This document shows, piece by piece, positions 1-10,300 of a stretch of DNA of 64,000 bases. The notes under the pieces are model-generated. The model ran no database searches and had not been told where the DNA came from. It saw nothing but the letters and a program-made list of their open reading frames with translations. Source of the stretch: Ignavibacteriaceae bacterium (GTDB lineage: Bacteria > Bacteroidota > Ignavibacteria > Ignavibacteriales > Ignavibacteriaceae); assembly GCA_008933765.1 (NCBI GenBank), contig WBUK01000009.1, positions 78,800 through 142,799 of the forward strand, in the 5' to 3' direction. A program made the position numbers and the translations under genes. The number at the start of each line of letters is the position of its first letter. The first letter of the stretch is position 1.

Positions 1-1
1 C

Positions 2-667
2 ACAATTAACTCGGCTGAATTAGTTTTTCACCCAAAAGAAACCCTTTCAGATTTGAGGATGCTGGCATATTCCTCAGCAATCTTAGAATTGGTGAAAGAA
101 CTCACTGTGCCGCATGAAGAAAATGAACGCCTTTACAGGGGAACTGATAGAATTTTGCGGTTGATTGAATTTAAGGAAGAAGACCCACAACTGTTATTTC
201 TGCGCTATTTTTTCTTTCTTTTGGATGAATCGGGTGTAGGGATACATTGCGAATCGTGTGCAGCATGTGGATGCAAAATTGGTGACGAAGTGTCGGTGGT
301 GGAAAAGGATGAACCCGCCACCGGCAAGGGAAATAGCGGAAGTAATGAACCCGCCTCCGGCAAGGAAGGGGTGGGAAGCAAAGAACCCACAACCGACACT
401 AAAGTGGATAACACTTACGGTGGAGCAATCCGATTTGATTCCGGTTATGGAATTTTATGCGAGAAATGCGCTTCTGAAAAAAGAAGAGGAATTTTAATTT
501 CGATGGAACTTTATGGTGCTATTGTTTGTCTAATTACGGGTAAAAAGTTAGGCAAAGTTGAACAAAAACTGCTTAATGATTTAGTTCATATTTTGGAAAC
601 ATACACCAGAACCCATTTTGAAACTTTTAAAGGCTTGAAAGCATTAAAGATATTAGGAGACTTATAG
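2..667 (+). CDS. recO: DNA repair protein RecO, C-terminal part (runs off the left edge)
   Basis: The reading frame is open to the window edge, so the N-terminal OB-fold half lies outside. A TTG at 53 could be taken as a start, but the frame upstream of it (positions 2-52) already reads like RecO sequence, so this is a truncated gene. What remains matches the RecO helical domain (an LVKEL-PHEEN-LYRG pattern) and a four-cysteine zinc site: CESCAACG near codons 80-87, then CEKC about 60 residues later. RecO loads RecA by displacing SSB and anneals ssDNA during recombinational repair. The loop between the two cysteine pairs carries a 12-residue tandem repeat (EPA-S/T-GK units) that is not typical of the family. 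Confidence is good for identity; the missing start cannot be judged. Confidence 0.85.
   Translation, partial: TINSAELVFHPKETLSDLRMLAYSSAILELVKELTVPHEENERLYRGTDRILRLIEFKEEDPQLLFLRYFFFLLDESGVGIHCESCAACGCKIGDEVSVVEKDEPATGKGNSGSNEPASGKEGVGSKEPTTDTKVDNTYGGAIRFDSGYGILCEKCASEKRRGILISMELYGAIVCLITGKKLGKVEQKLLNDLVHILETYTRTHFETFKGLKALKILGDL
311..400 (+). repeat. 36-bp in-frame tandem repeat inside recO
   Basis: Two full 36-bp units (311-346 and 347-382) each begin gaacccgcc-ccggcaagg, and a third decayed unit begins at 383 (gaaccca-aaccgac). Because 36 is divisible by three, the repeat adds 12-residue EPATGK/EPASGK/EPTTD units to the zinc-site loop without breaking the frame. Confidence 0.85.
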
Positions 668-719
668 ATAAACATTTTTACACTTTTTATCTATCAACAT
701 AATCAAATAGGATTGTAAC

Positions 720-2204
720 ATGAGAGGAAAGAGTATTCTTGGGGCGTTAGCCCTGATAGTTCTTGGCATTTTGTTCGGTGCGGTTCTCGTTTCCGGTTTT
801 GGCTGGGTTAAACCCGGTTTAGCGGATGTAAAATTGGGTGCAGACAAATCGCCTGTGATGGCAAATGCTGATTTAAACAATTTTAGCCAAGCGTTCATAG
901 ATGTTTCAGAAAAAGTAACCCCATCGATCGTGCAAATTAATGTGGTAGCCGAATCAAAAGGTGGAAGTGGTGGGTTCGATTTCTTTCCGTTCGATCTGGG
1001 TGGTGGCTCACAGGAAACTGAAGGTTCAGGAAGTGGTATTATAATCAGCAACGACGGTTATATTCTGACAAACAACCATGTGGTTGAGAGCGCAAAAAAG
1101 GTTGAAGTTATACTGAATGACCGAAGGAAATTTGATGCAAAGGTGGTTGGAACAGACCCGTTAACAGACCTTGGAGTAATAAAAATTAACGCTACAAATC
1201 TTCCTGCCGCATATTTAGGAAACAGTGATGAATTAAAGGTTGGGCAGTGGGTAATGGCTATTGGTAACCCCCTTTCCCTTTCTTCCACCGTTACTGCGGG
1301 CATAATCAGTGCGCTTAACAGAGGGTCACTTCGTTTAATCAACGACAGTTACGGGGTGGAGAACTTCATCCAAACAGACGCTGTTATTAATCCGGGGAAC
1401 AGCGGTGGTGCACTTGTTGATCTGAATGGTGCTGTAATTGGAATTAACACTGCAATTGCGTCAAGAACGGGGACATATATCGGCTACGGATTTGCTATTC
1501 CGATTAATCTCGCACAGAATGTAGCAAAAGACCTGATTGCCAACGGCAAAGTAAATCGCGGGTATATTGGTGTTCAGATTAGAGAAATTGACGCGGCACT
1601 TGCAAAATCTCTGGGGCTTGATAAACCAACCGGTGTTATTGTTGAGAAAATTGTTGAAGGTGGGGCAGCCGCTTCCGCTGATGTGAAAAAAGGTGATGTT
1701 ATCCTGAAAGTGGACGATAAAGTGGTTAATGCTCCGAACACACTTCAAAGCTATATTGCCGGAAAGTCTGCCGGAACAAAAGTTAACCTTACTATTTGGA
1801 GAGACGGTAAAGAGATAACCAGAACAGTCGTTCTGAAACCAAGGGATGAATCAACTGAAGTGGCAAAAACTGACAAAAGCAGCCAACAGCAAGACGAAGG
1901 CCTTCCCTCGGAATCTTTAAAATTTGATGAAATTGGCTTAACCGTAAGAAATCTTAATGCAGCAGAATTGAAAAAATACAACCTTGATAATGGTGTTTTG
2001 ATTTCTGATGTTAAACCCTACAGCATTGGCTACGACCAAGGACTCGGAAGAGGAATTGTGATCACTAAAGCTGACAGAAAAGAAATTAACAATGTGAACG
2101 ATCTGCAAAAGATCATAAACAACAGCAAAGGAAAAGCCCTTCTCTTAGAAGTTGCCGATGCGAACGGCAACTCAAGATTTGTTGGGATTGAAATTCCAAA
2201 ATAA
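720..2204 (+). CDS. HtrA/Deg-family serine protease (Do-like) with two PDZ domains
   Basis: This is a 494-residue envelope protease and chaperone. An N-terminal hydrophobic segment (about residues 5-27) targets it to the periplasm as a signal peptide or anchor. The trypsin-like domain has a complete triad: His120 in TNNHVV, Asp150 in DPLTDLGVIKI and Ser228 in GNSGG. Two PDZ domains follow, roughly residues 275-365 and 395-494. The second starts after a polar linker rich in S, Q, D and E. The Q/L2 loop between about residues 80 and 102 is Gly/Phe-rich, as in other Do-like proteases. By family, it degrades or refolds misfolded exported proteins. The ATG lies 53 bp after recO, and a strong terminator follows. 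DegP, DegQ and DegS-like roles cannot be told apart from sequence. Confidence 0.92.
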   Translation: MRGKSILGALALIVLGILFGAVLVSGFGWVKPGLADVKLGADKSPVMANADLNNFSQAFIDVSEKVTPSIVQINVVAESKGGSGGFDFFPFDLGGGSQETEGSGSGIIISNDGYILTNNHVVESAKKVEVILNDRRKFDAKVVGTDPLTDLGVIKINATNLPAAYLGNSDELKVGQWVMAIGNPLSLSSTVTAGIISALNRGSLRLINDSYGVENFIQTDAVINPGNSGGALVDLNGAVIGINTAIASRTGTYIGYGFAIPINLAQNVAKDLIANGKVNRGYIGVQIREIDAALAKSLGLDKPTGVIVEKIVEGGAAASADVKKGDVILKVDDKVVNAPNTLQSYIAGKSAGTKVNLTIWRDGKEITRTVVLKPRDESTEVAKTDKSSQQQDEGLPSESLKFDEIGLTVRNLNAAELKKYNLDNGVLISDVKPYSIGYDQGLGRGIVITKADRKEINNVNDLQKIINNSKGKALLLEVADANGNSRFVGIEIPK

Positions 2205-2296
2205 TTTTATCTGCTCGGAGGTTACCTTATTAATCGCGAATAAGCTTTAGCCTTTTGAAAAACAGTTTTTCTTAGTTGGAAATCATTTGGTAAATC

Positions 2297-2330
2297 AAAA
2301 ATGCCGGTCTTAACCGGCATTTTTTTATTT
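2297..2330 (+). terminator. Rho-independent terminator after the Deg protease
   Basis: A perfect 8-bp stem (atgccggt/accggcat, loop ctta, 2301-2320) is followed by a run of seven Ts. It separates the protease from aroC. Confidence 0.88.
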
Positions 2331-2353
2331 TTAGCAAAACAAATTTGGAAATT

Positions 2354-3571
2354 ATGTCACAAATCAGATATTTGACGGCGGGAGAGTCGCACGGTAAAAC
2401 ATTAGTGTTGATAATAGAGGGTTTTCCCGCAAATTTAGAAATAGATACGGAAGAGATAAACAGAGAGTTGAAAAGACGCCAAAGCGGTTACGGGCGTGGC
2501 GGCAGAATGAAAATAGAAAAAGACACGGCTGAAATTGTTGCAGGCGTCCGGTTTGGTAAAACAACGGGAGCACCAATTTCAGTTTTAGTAAGGAACAAAG
2601 ACTGGGAAAACTGGGGTGCAAAAATGTCGGTTTTTCCGGTTGATGAAAAAATAACAAAGATTGAAAAGATAACGATACCGCGCCCGGGTCACGCTGATTT
2701 GGTAGGTGTAACTAAATACGACCTTGATGATATTCGTAATTCAATCGAACGGTCGAGCGCCCGGGAGACGGCGGTTAGAGTGGTTGCCGGCTCATTTGCG
2801 AAGCAATTACTTCGAAATTATGGTGTTAAAATTTCAAGTTTCGTTGAAAATATTGGTGGAATTTCAGGTTCGGGCGATCTATACGATAGACTAATGTTAA
2901 AAGAAGCTGGAGATTTTGATAGCCAAATTAAAACAGCTGAAAAAAGTGAGCTGCGCGTAACACTTCCGGAGATGGAAAAAGAGATAAAAGACCGGATAAA
3001 ACAGGCGAAGAAAGAAGGGGATACGCTCGGGGGGCTGTTTGCTGTTGTGGCTGAGGGTTTGGTGCCGGGTGTGGGCAGTTTCGTTCATTACGATAGAAAA
3101 CTTGACTCGGAAATTGCGCAGGCGATGGTTTCAATTAACGCAGTGAAAGCGGTTGGAATTGGTGCCGGGTTTGATGTTGCTGCTACCCCCGGTTCGGAAC
3201 TTCACGACGAAATAATTTTGGAAAATGAAAAAATCGTTCGGAAAACAAACCGCGCCGGTGGAATTGAGGGTGGCACCACAAACGGTGAAAATATTTTGGT
3301 TAGAGTGGCAATGAAACCTATAGCCACTTTAATGATGCCGTTGAGAAGCGTTGACCTTTCCAATTTTCAAGAGTTGCAAGCAAGGCGGGAAAGAAGTGAT
3401 TTTACAGCGGTTCCTGCATGTTCAGTAATAGGCGAAGCAGTTTTAGCGTGGAGTCTGGCTAAGTTCTATTTGGATAAATTTGGGGGCGATTCAGTGAGTG
3501 AATCGGTTACTAACTTCACACATTACAAAGAGAATATTCATAAGCGTCTGAGAGAAAACTTTGGGCAATAA
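2354..3571 (+). CDS. aroC: Chorismate synthase
   Basis: Converts 5-enolpyruvylshikimate-3-phosphate to chorismate with reduced FMN, the last step of the shikimate pathway, in the cytoplasm. The GESHG signature is at residues 10-14 with the conserved His13, followed by RRQSGYGRGGRM, the RSSARETA region and NRAGGIEGGTTNG, all typical of AroC. I chose the ATG at 2354, which gives MSQIRYLTAGESHG, the family's usual N-terminus, over an in-frame TTG nine bases upstream. About 405 residues, a normal full length. The next gene's ATG lies 10 bp after the stop, so they are probably cotranscribed, although the neighbour has no obvious shikimate role. Confidence 0.96.
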   Translation: MSQIRYLTAGESHGKTLVLIIEGFPANLEIDTEEINRELKRRQSGYGRGGRMKIEKDTAEIVAGVRFGKTTGAPISVLVRNKDWENWGAKMSVFPVDEKITKIEKITIPRPGHADLVGVTKYDLDDIRNSIERSSARETAVRVVAGSFAKQLLRNYGVKISSFVENIGGISGSGDLYDRLMLKEAGDFDSQIKTAEKSELRVTLPEMEKEIKDRIKQAKKEGDTLGGLFAVVAEGLVPGVGSFVHYDRKLDSEIAQAMVSINAVKAVGIGAGFDVAATPGSELHDEIILENEKIVRKTNRAGGIEGGTTNGENILVRVAMKPIATLMMPLRSVDLSNFQELQARRERSDFTAVPACSVIGEAVLAWSLAKFYLDKFGGDSVSESVTNFTHYKENIHKRLRENFGQ

Positions 3572-3581
3572 AATTTTATTC

Positions 3582-4211
3582 ATGTCTTTTACATTTAACC
3601 CGTTTGATGAGAACACCTACATCATTCATGACCCCGTTACACTTGAAGCAGCGGTGATAGACCCCGGTTGCTTTTCGGCTGAAGAGGAGAAAGAAATAGA
3701 AAGTTACATCAAGGGTGAGCGGCTGAATATCAAGTATTTGATTAACACTCATTGTCATATCGATCATATTTACGGCAATAATTTTGTTAACCGAAAGTAT
3801 AACCCGGAATATTTAATACCGGAAAAAGACCTTTTTCTGCTCGAAAACGCACAGAAAATGGGCATTTCATTCGGAGTTTACATCGAAAATGTAGATCCGC
3901 CAACCGGATTTTACGATGAAAGCACAAAAATTTCTTTGGGTGAGTTTACGCTAAAACCACTTTTCACACCGGGGCACACTCCGGGTGAATACTGCCTTTA
4001 TGAAGAAAAGAGTGGGATACTTATTGCCGGTGATGTTCTCTTTGAAGGAAGTATCGGCAGAACCGATCTTTGGGGTGGTAACCATCAGACACTGCTGGAT
4101 TCAATTCACTCTGAACTATTGATTCTTCCGGATGAAACAATAGTCCTGCCCGGACACGGTAACCTTACGAGGATAAGAGTTGAACGGGAGCACAACCCGT
4201 TTTTACAATAA
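3582..4211 (+). CDS. MBL-fold metallo-hydrolase (glyoxalase II-like)
   Basis: A 209-residue metallo-beta-lactamase-fold protein. The binuclear metal motif H-C-H-I-D-H is at residues 57-62. It is followed by a PGHTPG histidine, the GDVLF aspartate and a C-terminal LPGHG histidine, so all usual ligands are present. The NPF-ENTYI start and the short length place it with the single-domain YcbL/GloB-like hydrolases rather than full-length glyoxalase II, which has an extra helical substrate domain. The substrate is therefore uncertain (S-lactoylglutathione-like thioesters or persulfides are possible). The ATG at 3582 was preferred over a TTG at 3561 that overlaps the aroC stop. No signal peptide. 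Confidence 0.88.
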   Translation: MSFTFNPFDENTYIIHDPVTLEAAVIDPGCFSAEEEKEIESYIKGERLNIKYLINTHCHIDHIYGNNFVNRKYNPEYLIPEKDLFLLENAQKMGISFGVYIENVDPPTGFYDESTKISLGEFTLKPLFTPGHTPGEYCLYEEKSGILIAGDVLFEGSIGRTDLWGGNHQTLLDSIHSELLILPDETIVLPGHGNLTRIRVEREHNPFLQ

Positions 4212-4290
4212 GCAGCATTTCAGTCTGACTATAATTTTTTATAAATTTGGGGAGGGAGTTTGCCGGTTTATTATTTGTAATTAATTAAAG

Positions 4291-4358
4291 TGAATTGCAA
4301 AAAAAAATCCAATAATTGCAGGGAATTGCAGGGAATTGCAAATATTTGCAGATTTGCA
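4291..4358 (+). repeat. Cluster of phased TTGCA repeats upstream of the secreted glycosidase
   Basis: The word aattgca occurs at 4293, 4314, 4324 and 4334, followed by two ttgca words at about 4346 and 4354. The middle copies are exactly 10 bp apart (aattgcaggg unit). The rest of the 294-bp gap between 4211 and 4506 holds no gene. Confidence 0.75.
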
Positions 4359-4505
4359 GAACCAATTCCCAACGATTTAATGATATTGGGCTTTGGTGTA
4401 GGAGTTTGTTGTTTATTTTATTACTGATTTTCTCCCGAGTGTATGGCACTAATCTGTTTGAACTGCGGGTGCTTAATTTCTTTTAAATTAAAAACCGACT
4501 GAAAA

Positions 4506-6971
4506 ATGAAAAAACTTATATTATTTTCCCTGTTATTTTTACCGATAACCTCCGTTTATTCTCAACCTCATTTTGACACAGTTACAAATCTTCAGATGGG
4601 AATGGGTATTTTTTACACAAGATATGCCGAATACAGCAAGCCTTGGAATATTTATGTGTTAGAAATTGATATGAGTGTACCCTACAACTCAATCGAAACT
4701 ATTAAAGCGAACGATCGTTTAGCCGGCTACGAAAAAACAAGTTCGATGGCACGCCGTCGGAGTTATCCCGGTCATATTGCGGTTGGTGCAATAAACGGTG
4801 ACTTTTACGGCGGGACCGGCATCCCGATCAATATTCAAGTTCGGGACGGTAAGATTCTACGGCGCCCGGGCATTTCTTCCGCAATAGGTTTCACTGATCA
4901 GCAAAGCCCAACGATTGCAAGATTCAACTTTTCCGGGTTGGTGAAAAAAGGTTCGGCTACAAGAACCATTAACGGAGTGAATGAGACGCGCGGAACCGAC
5001 CAACTGATACTTTTTAATAAATTTCTCGGAGCAACTACAGGTACCAACAGCTATGGTACCGAAGTAGCCCTTCAGAATATAACGCCATGGTATGCAAATG
5101 ATACCGTTGTTTGTGTTGTAGTTAATAAGTTGTCAGGCGTGGGGAACATGGCTATCGGGGATTCGGTAACAATTCTTTCAGGAAACGGAACAGCCGGAAC
5201 ATGGTTGAATAACAACCTTTCAGTCGGAGATACTGTTAAAGTGTATCAGGGATTAAGCCCCGGATTGGGGCGGATTAAAGAAGTAATAGGCGGGCTTCCC
5301 AAAATAGTTCATTTTGGTGCTGACTATGTGGATCAGGGTTATTTGGAAGAAGGAGGACCCAGCCACACTTACGAAAGACACCCCCGTACTGCAGTCGGCT
5401 TTTCTCAGGATTCTTCAAAAATTTATTTTGTGGCAGTCGATGGGCGCTCTGCGCAAAGTATTGGGATGACGCTTCACGAATTAGCAGATTTTATGCAGCG
5501 AATCGGGGTATATCACGCTGTTAATTTGGACGGAGGTGGTTCAACTACTTTTGTAGTTCGGGATTCAATAATGAATGTGGTATCAGATGGTTTGGAAAGA
5601 GCCGTATCAAATTCGCTTGCCGTGTTTACTTCCGCGCCACAAGGGTCGTTAAACAAGGTTAGGATTTCACCGGGTTCGTTCCGTTTGTTTCACGGCGAGT
5701 CGGTGTCTTTCACAATTCATGGCTTTGACGAGTGGTTCAACCCTGTTGCAGTGAACCAGGCGGAGGCTCAGTTCAGCGTTGACCCCGGGATTGGGGTTCT
5801 TAACGGAAATAAATTAACAGCAGGTAACGATCCCGATACCGGTTATGTCTATGTGAACTACAATGGTTTTCGTGATTCTGCACTGATTGTTGTTAAAGGA
5901 ATAACAAAGATAGAAGTGTCGCCCAAATTTTCGGTTTCTGATACTTCACAGACCATTGTAATCAAAACTCAGGCATGGGATCTGGACGGCACACCGCGCA
6001 ACATAGCTGCAAATCAATATTCGTGGAGTGTTTTGGACCCTGCTCTCGGTACCGTGGACTCAACCGGGAGGTTCAAAGGGAAGGCTGCCGGAACGGCGAA
6101 AATTGTAGCTGACCACAGAGGCAACCGTGATACCGCAACGGTGGAAATTGAAATTGGCACCAATAATAGAATTCTGAGTGGACTGGATAACCTTGCCGGC
6201 TGGAGCTTTCAATATATTATGACCGATTCAACCGGAACAAATGTATCCGTTTCAAACGATACATACACAACCGCGCCCGGCTCTTTCAAAATTGATTATA
6301 AATACACCTACGAACCGGGGCAATTTTATTATATCTATTTGAAAAATGATATCCCTGTCTTTGGGGTGCCCGATTCCATTCATTTAGATGTTAAATCTGA
6401 TGGCCAACAGCACCACATCACTTATTATGTTACCGATGAGAATGATGAGCCGTACAGAATAACAATGGCGCAATATGTTACTTCTTTGGACTTTGAAGAA
6501 ACCAAAACGGCAATCAGCAGAGCAGTTCCTGCGGCAACAACCGGAACATTTTATTTTCCGATTCGCATGAAAGAAATTCAAATTAAACTGGGGAATACCA
6601 AGGTGCCGGGGCAGGTGTATTCAGGAACTATTTATTTGGATAATTTGCAGGTTTCATACCCGGGAGGAACACCTGTTTCAATCAAGAATGAAGAATTTAG
6701 CTTACCCGACCAATTTATGATAACGGGTAATTATCCCAATCCTTTCAATCCGGTTACAAAACTTTTGTATTCTTTGGATAAACCGGGAGTTACAAATTTA
6801 GAAATCTACGACATTACCGGTGCAAAAGTATTCACTTTGGTGAACTATTGGCAACCTGTTGGCAAATATGAAATCAACTGGAATGCCTCGCAACTGCCGA
6901 GTGGTGTTTATTTAGCAAGGTTGGAACAGAACGGACGAACAATTACACACAAAATGCTTCTGCTGAAGTAA
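4506..6971 (+). CDS. Secreted phosphodiester glycosidase-like (NAGPA/DUF2233) protein with T9SS C-terminal domain
   Basis: The 821-residue protein begins with a signal peptide (MKKLILF to VYSQ, about 19 residues). Residues 25-370 match the phosphodiester glycosidase domain found in the human uncovering enzyme and bacterial NagPA: the GAINGDFYGG block, an AVDGRSAQS-GM block, and VNLDGGGSTTF. A central Ig/Big-like region follows, around residues 385-550, with the pattern TKIEVSPKF then SWSVLDPALGTVDS-G-FKGKAAGTAKI. Next is a beta-rich, carbohydrate-binding-like segment. Residues 735-821 are the T9SS sorting domain (NYPNPFNP, final LLK), which predicts export and surface attachment or release. 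The substrate is unknown; cell-wall or extracellular glycan phosphodiesters are plausible. It is a single gene with its own upstream repeat cluster and a strong downstream terminator. Confidence 0.85.
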   Translation: MKKLILFSLLFLPITSVYSQPHFDTVTNLQMGMGIFYTRYAEYSKPWNIYVLEIDMSVPYNSIETIKANDRLAGYEKTSSMARRRSYPGHIAVGAINGDFYGGTGIPINIQVRDGKILRRPGISSAIGFTDQQSPTIARFNFSGLVKKGSATRTINGVNETRGTDQLILFNKFLGATTGTNSYGTEVALQNITPWYANDTVVCVVVNKLSGVGNMAIGDSVTILSGNGTAGTWLNNNLSVGDTVKVYQGLSPGLGRIKEVIGGLPKIVHFGADYVDQGYLEEGGPSHTYERHPRTAVGFSQDSSKIYFVAVDGRSAQSIGMTLHELADFMQRIGVYHAVNLDGGGSTTFVVRDSIMNVVSDGLERAVSNSLAVFTSAPQGSLNKVRISPGSFRLFHGESVSFTIHGFDEWFNPVAVNQAEAQFSVDPGIGVLNGNKLTAGNDPDTGYVYVNYNGFRDSALIVVKGITKIEVSPKFSVSDTSQTIVIKTQAWDLDGTPRNIAANQYSWSVLDPALGTVDSTGRFKGKAAGTAKIVADHRGNRDTATVEIEIGTNNRILSGLDNLAGWSFQYIMTDSTGTNVSVSNDTYTTAPGSFKIDYKYTYEPGQFYYIYLKNDIPVFGVPDSIHLDVKSDGQQHHITYYVTDENDEPYRITMAQYVTSLDFEETKTAISRAVPAATTGTFYFPIRMKEIQIKLGNTKVPGQVYSGTIYLDNLQVSYPGGTPVSIKNEEFSLPDQFMITGNYPNPFNPVTKLLYSLDKPGVTNLEIYDITGAKVFTLVNYWQPVGKYEINWNASQLPSGVYLARLEQNGRTITHKMLLLK

Positions 6972-7132
6972 TTGGTTGAAATAGTTTGTTTGAATGTTTC
7001 ACAGAAAAGCTTTCGGGCATAATTAGTTGAATAAACCTGCAGAGATAACCTGCATAAAAATCTGTTATCATATCTCGTTCCATAAACCGGCTTAGATAAC
7101 TTTCTATACTACTACAACAAAAGAGAAAAATT

Positions 7133-7180
7133 AAAAAGGGCAAGTAAATGATTTCTTAAACATTCACTTGCCCTTTTTTA
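7133..7180. terminator. Bidirectional terminator between convergent genes
   Basis: A long imperfect stem pairs aaaaagggcaagt with acttgcccttttt, extended by aaatg/cattc around a short loop. A-run and T-run flanks on both sides allow it to stop both the glycosidase and the leftward efflux operon. Confidence 0.82.
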
Positions 7181-7186
7181 CTCTTT

Positions 7187-7372
7187 CTTTTTCTCCAATT
7201 CGTTAAGTTGGTTATGGGAGAGAAGCCTCACAATGAAGCTTCACCTAAAAATCAACTTTTTCAACCCTTTCTGTTTCTCCAATTCTGTTGGTTGGTTTTT
7301 GAAAAAAGACTCTCCCCGGCAACCTCGCGAAGAATCAACTTTTTCAGCCTTTATTTTTTCTCCAACTCGTCA
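7187..7372 (-). repeat. Three decaying tandem copies of the RND permease 3' end (83-84 bp period)
   Basis: The coding tail of the permease (plus-strand aatcaactttttca near 7333 and ttctccaact at 7358) is echoed at 7250/7275 and again, more weakly, at about 7191. Spacing is 84 then 83 bp. The two outer copies lie downstream of the permease stop at 7351 and are not coding. Copies differ by roughly one base in five, so the duplication is not recent. The rest of the 379-bp gap 6972-7350 contains only the terminator. Confidence 0.7.
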
Positions 7373-10300
7373 AGGTCCGGAAGAATATTCAATTTTTTGG
7401 GCGATAAATATGAATACATAGCCGGAATAATATAAAGTGTAAGAATAGTGGAGAAAATTAACCCACCGATAATTGCAATACCCATCGAAACCCTGCTTTC
7501 AGAGCCTGCACCGAGCGCCAAAGCTATTGGTGTAGCACCCAGAATTGTTGAAAGACTGGTCATCAGGATGGGGCGGAACCGAAGTTCTGCTGCTTCTGTA
7601 ACTGCAACCATAAGTTCAGAACCTGCTTCTCTCCTTTGATTGGCAAATTCTACAATCAAAATTCCGTTTTTGGTTACCAAACCAATCAGCATAATTTGCC
7701 CAATCTCACTGAAGATATTTAATGTTTGTCCAAATAGCGAGAGTGACAACACCGCACCTGCAATGGCTAACGGCACTGTGAACATAATTATAAATGGATC
7801 GCGAAAACTTTCAAATTGTGCCGCTAAAACCAAATAAATTAAAACAATAGCGAGAAGAAAAGTGAAAAAAAGAGACGAAGAACTGTCAACAAAATCCTGT
7901 GAAGCACCCTGCAAAGCCGTTGAGAACTTATCATCCAGGACGCGGTCGGCTATTATATCCATTTCCTTGATACCATCACCAATGGTTTTCCCTTCAGCTA
8001 ATCCTGCGGAAACAGTAGCGGAGGTAAACCTGTTGAACCGGTAAAGTTGCGGAGGTGAACTCCGTTCATTCAACTGTACAATGTTATCCAGTTGCACCAT
8101 ATCGCCTTTCCCGTTTTTCACGAACATCGAGCGAAGGTCAAGCGGTTTATTCCGGTCTGTTCTTGCCAATTGCCCGATAATTTGATATTGTTTACCGTCT
8201 TTAATAAAATACCCGAATCTCTGCCCGCTCAAAGAGAATTGCAGAGTTGTAGCCACATCAGAGACAGAGATACCAAGATTTCTGGCTTTTGAGCGGTCAA
8301 TTTCAACCACCACTTCCGGCTTGTTAAATTTTAAGTTAACATCCACAACTGAAAAGATGGGGCTTTTTTTCGCCTCTTCCATAAATTTTGGCAAAATATC
8401 TCTTATTGCCTCATAATTAGGTGCCTGGATAACATACTGAACCGGTAAACCTCCCCGAGAGCCGCCACCGATCGACTGATCCTGAATTACGATTGTTCTT
8501 GCGTCGTTAAGCTCCCGCACCGAGCCTGTAACTGTTTGCGCAATTTCCTGTTGCGAGCGTGTCCGTTCTTCGCGATCTTTTAACAAAACCATCATAAAAC
8601 CGGAGTTAGTTGAACTTGCGCCAAAACCGGGCGAAGTAACGCTGGTAATATTATCTTTTTCCGGCACTTCTTTTGCAACTCTGTCGTTCAATTTTAACAT
8701 ATAGTGATCCATAAAATCGAAAGATGAGCCTTCAGGCGCAGTAGAACTAATCCTAAACTGTCCTCTGTCTTCCTGTGGCGCAAGCTCAGTTGGTAAGTTG
8801 CTGCCAAACCAAAAAATAATAAAAGCAGAAATGGCCATAATCGGAATTGCCAGCCATCTTGCCCGCATAAATGCTTCGAGCGATTTTCGGTAAAGTGAAG
8901 ACATCCCGACGAAGAAAGGCTCGGTTTTATTGTATAACCACGATCGGTTTTCCTGTGATTTTAGCAGCCTTGAACTCATCATTGGTGTAAGGGTAAGGGC
9001 AACAAAAGCGGAAATTATAACCGAACCGGCAATAACATATCCAAACTCTTTGAACAGTTTGCCCGTTAAACCTTGAAGGAAAACGATGGGCAGAAACACC
9101 GAAGCTAATGAAGCGGTAGTTGAAATGATAGCAAAGAAAATTTCAGATGAACCTTTAACCGCAGCTTCAATTGGGCTTAAACCCTCTTCGATTTTTCGAT
9201 AGATGTTCTCCAGCACAACGATGGCATCGTCAACCACGATACCAATGGCAAGCACAATTCCAAGCAAGGTCAGCACATTTATCGAGAAACCGGCGGCATA
9301 CATGATGAAAAAAGCACCGATCAATGAAATTGGAATAGCCAGGATCGGGATTATAGTTGAGCGCCAGTTCCTGAGAAATGCGAAAATTATCACGATAACC
9401 AACCCAAAGGCAATGAAAATTGTTTCCATCACCTCACTGATCGATTTCCGGATGAAGGTTGTTCTGTCAAATCCTAATTGAATCTCGATATCAGAAGGGA
9501 GGTCTTTTTTGATTTGTTCCAATCTCTTGTAAAATTCATCGGCTATTTGGATGTGGTTGCTGCCGGGCAGGGGAATCAGCACCATACCGATCATCGGTTT
9601 GCCGTCGCGCCGGAGAATGGTTCTTTCGTTTTCAGGGAAATACTCAGCATGCCCGATGTCGGAAAGCCTCACAGTTTGCCCGGTTTGATCACGAATTATG
9701 AGGTTATTGAAATCCTTTGGCGTTTGGAGCAACCCAAGGGTTCGTACTGTCAACTCCGTGTTATCCCCCTCAAGCCTTCCGGAGGGAAGTTCAATATTTT
9801 CCGCCTGCAGTACTTTTCGTACTTCAACGGGTGTGATATTGAAAGAATTCATCTTAATGGGATCAAGCCACAGCCTCATCGAATATTTTTTCTCGCCCCA
9901 AATTTGTACAGCGCTTACTCCGGGTATGGTTTGGATTCTTTCTTTCAGCACATTTTTCGCATAATCTGAAAGCTGAAGAATATCCCTTTCCTTTCCGCTT
10001 ACATTGATCATTACGATTGGAATGGCGTCGGCATCCGCTTTTGTTACAACAGGTGGGTCGGCATCTTGTGGAATAAGCCGTTGTGCTCTTGAAACGCGGT
10101 CACGCACATCATTTGCAGCGGCTTCAAGGTCGATATCAACATTAAATTCAACGGTTATGATACTGCTTCCGTCTCTTGAAGTTGAGGTTAGGCTTCTGAT
10201 GCCTGCAATTCCATTTATTGATTCCTCAAGAGGTTCGGTGATTTGAGATTCAATAACAGTTGCATTCGCACCTGTGTAGTTTGTTTGGACTGTTATAATC

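Noticed and set aside
9478..9969. 163-codon plus-strand frame inside the RND permease
   Set aside because: Antisense to a strongly supported gene, with no recognisable features.
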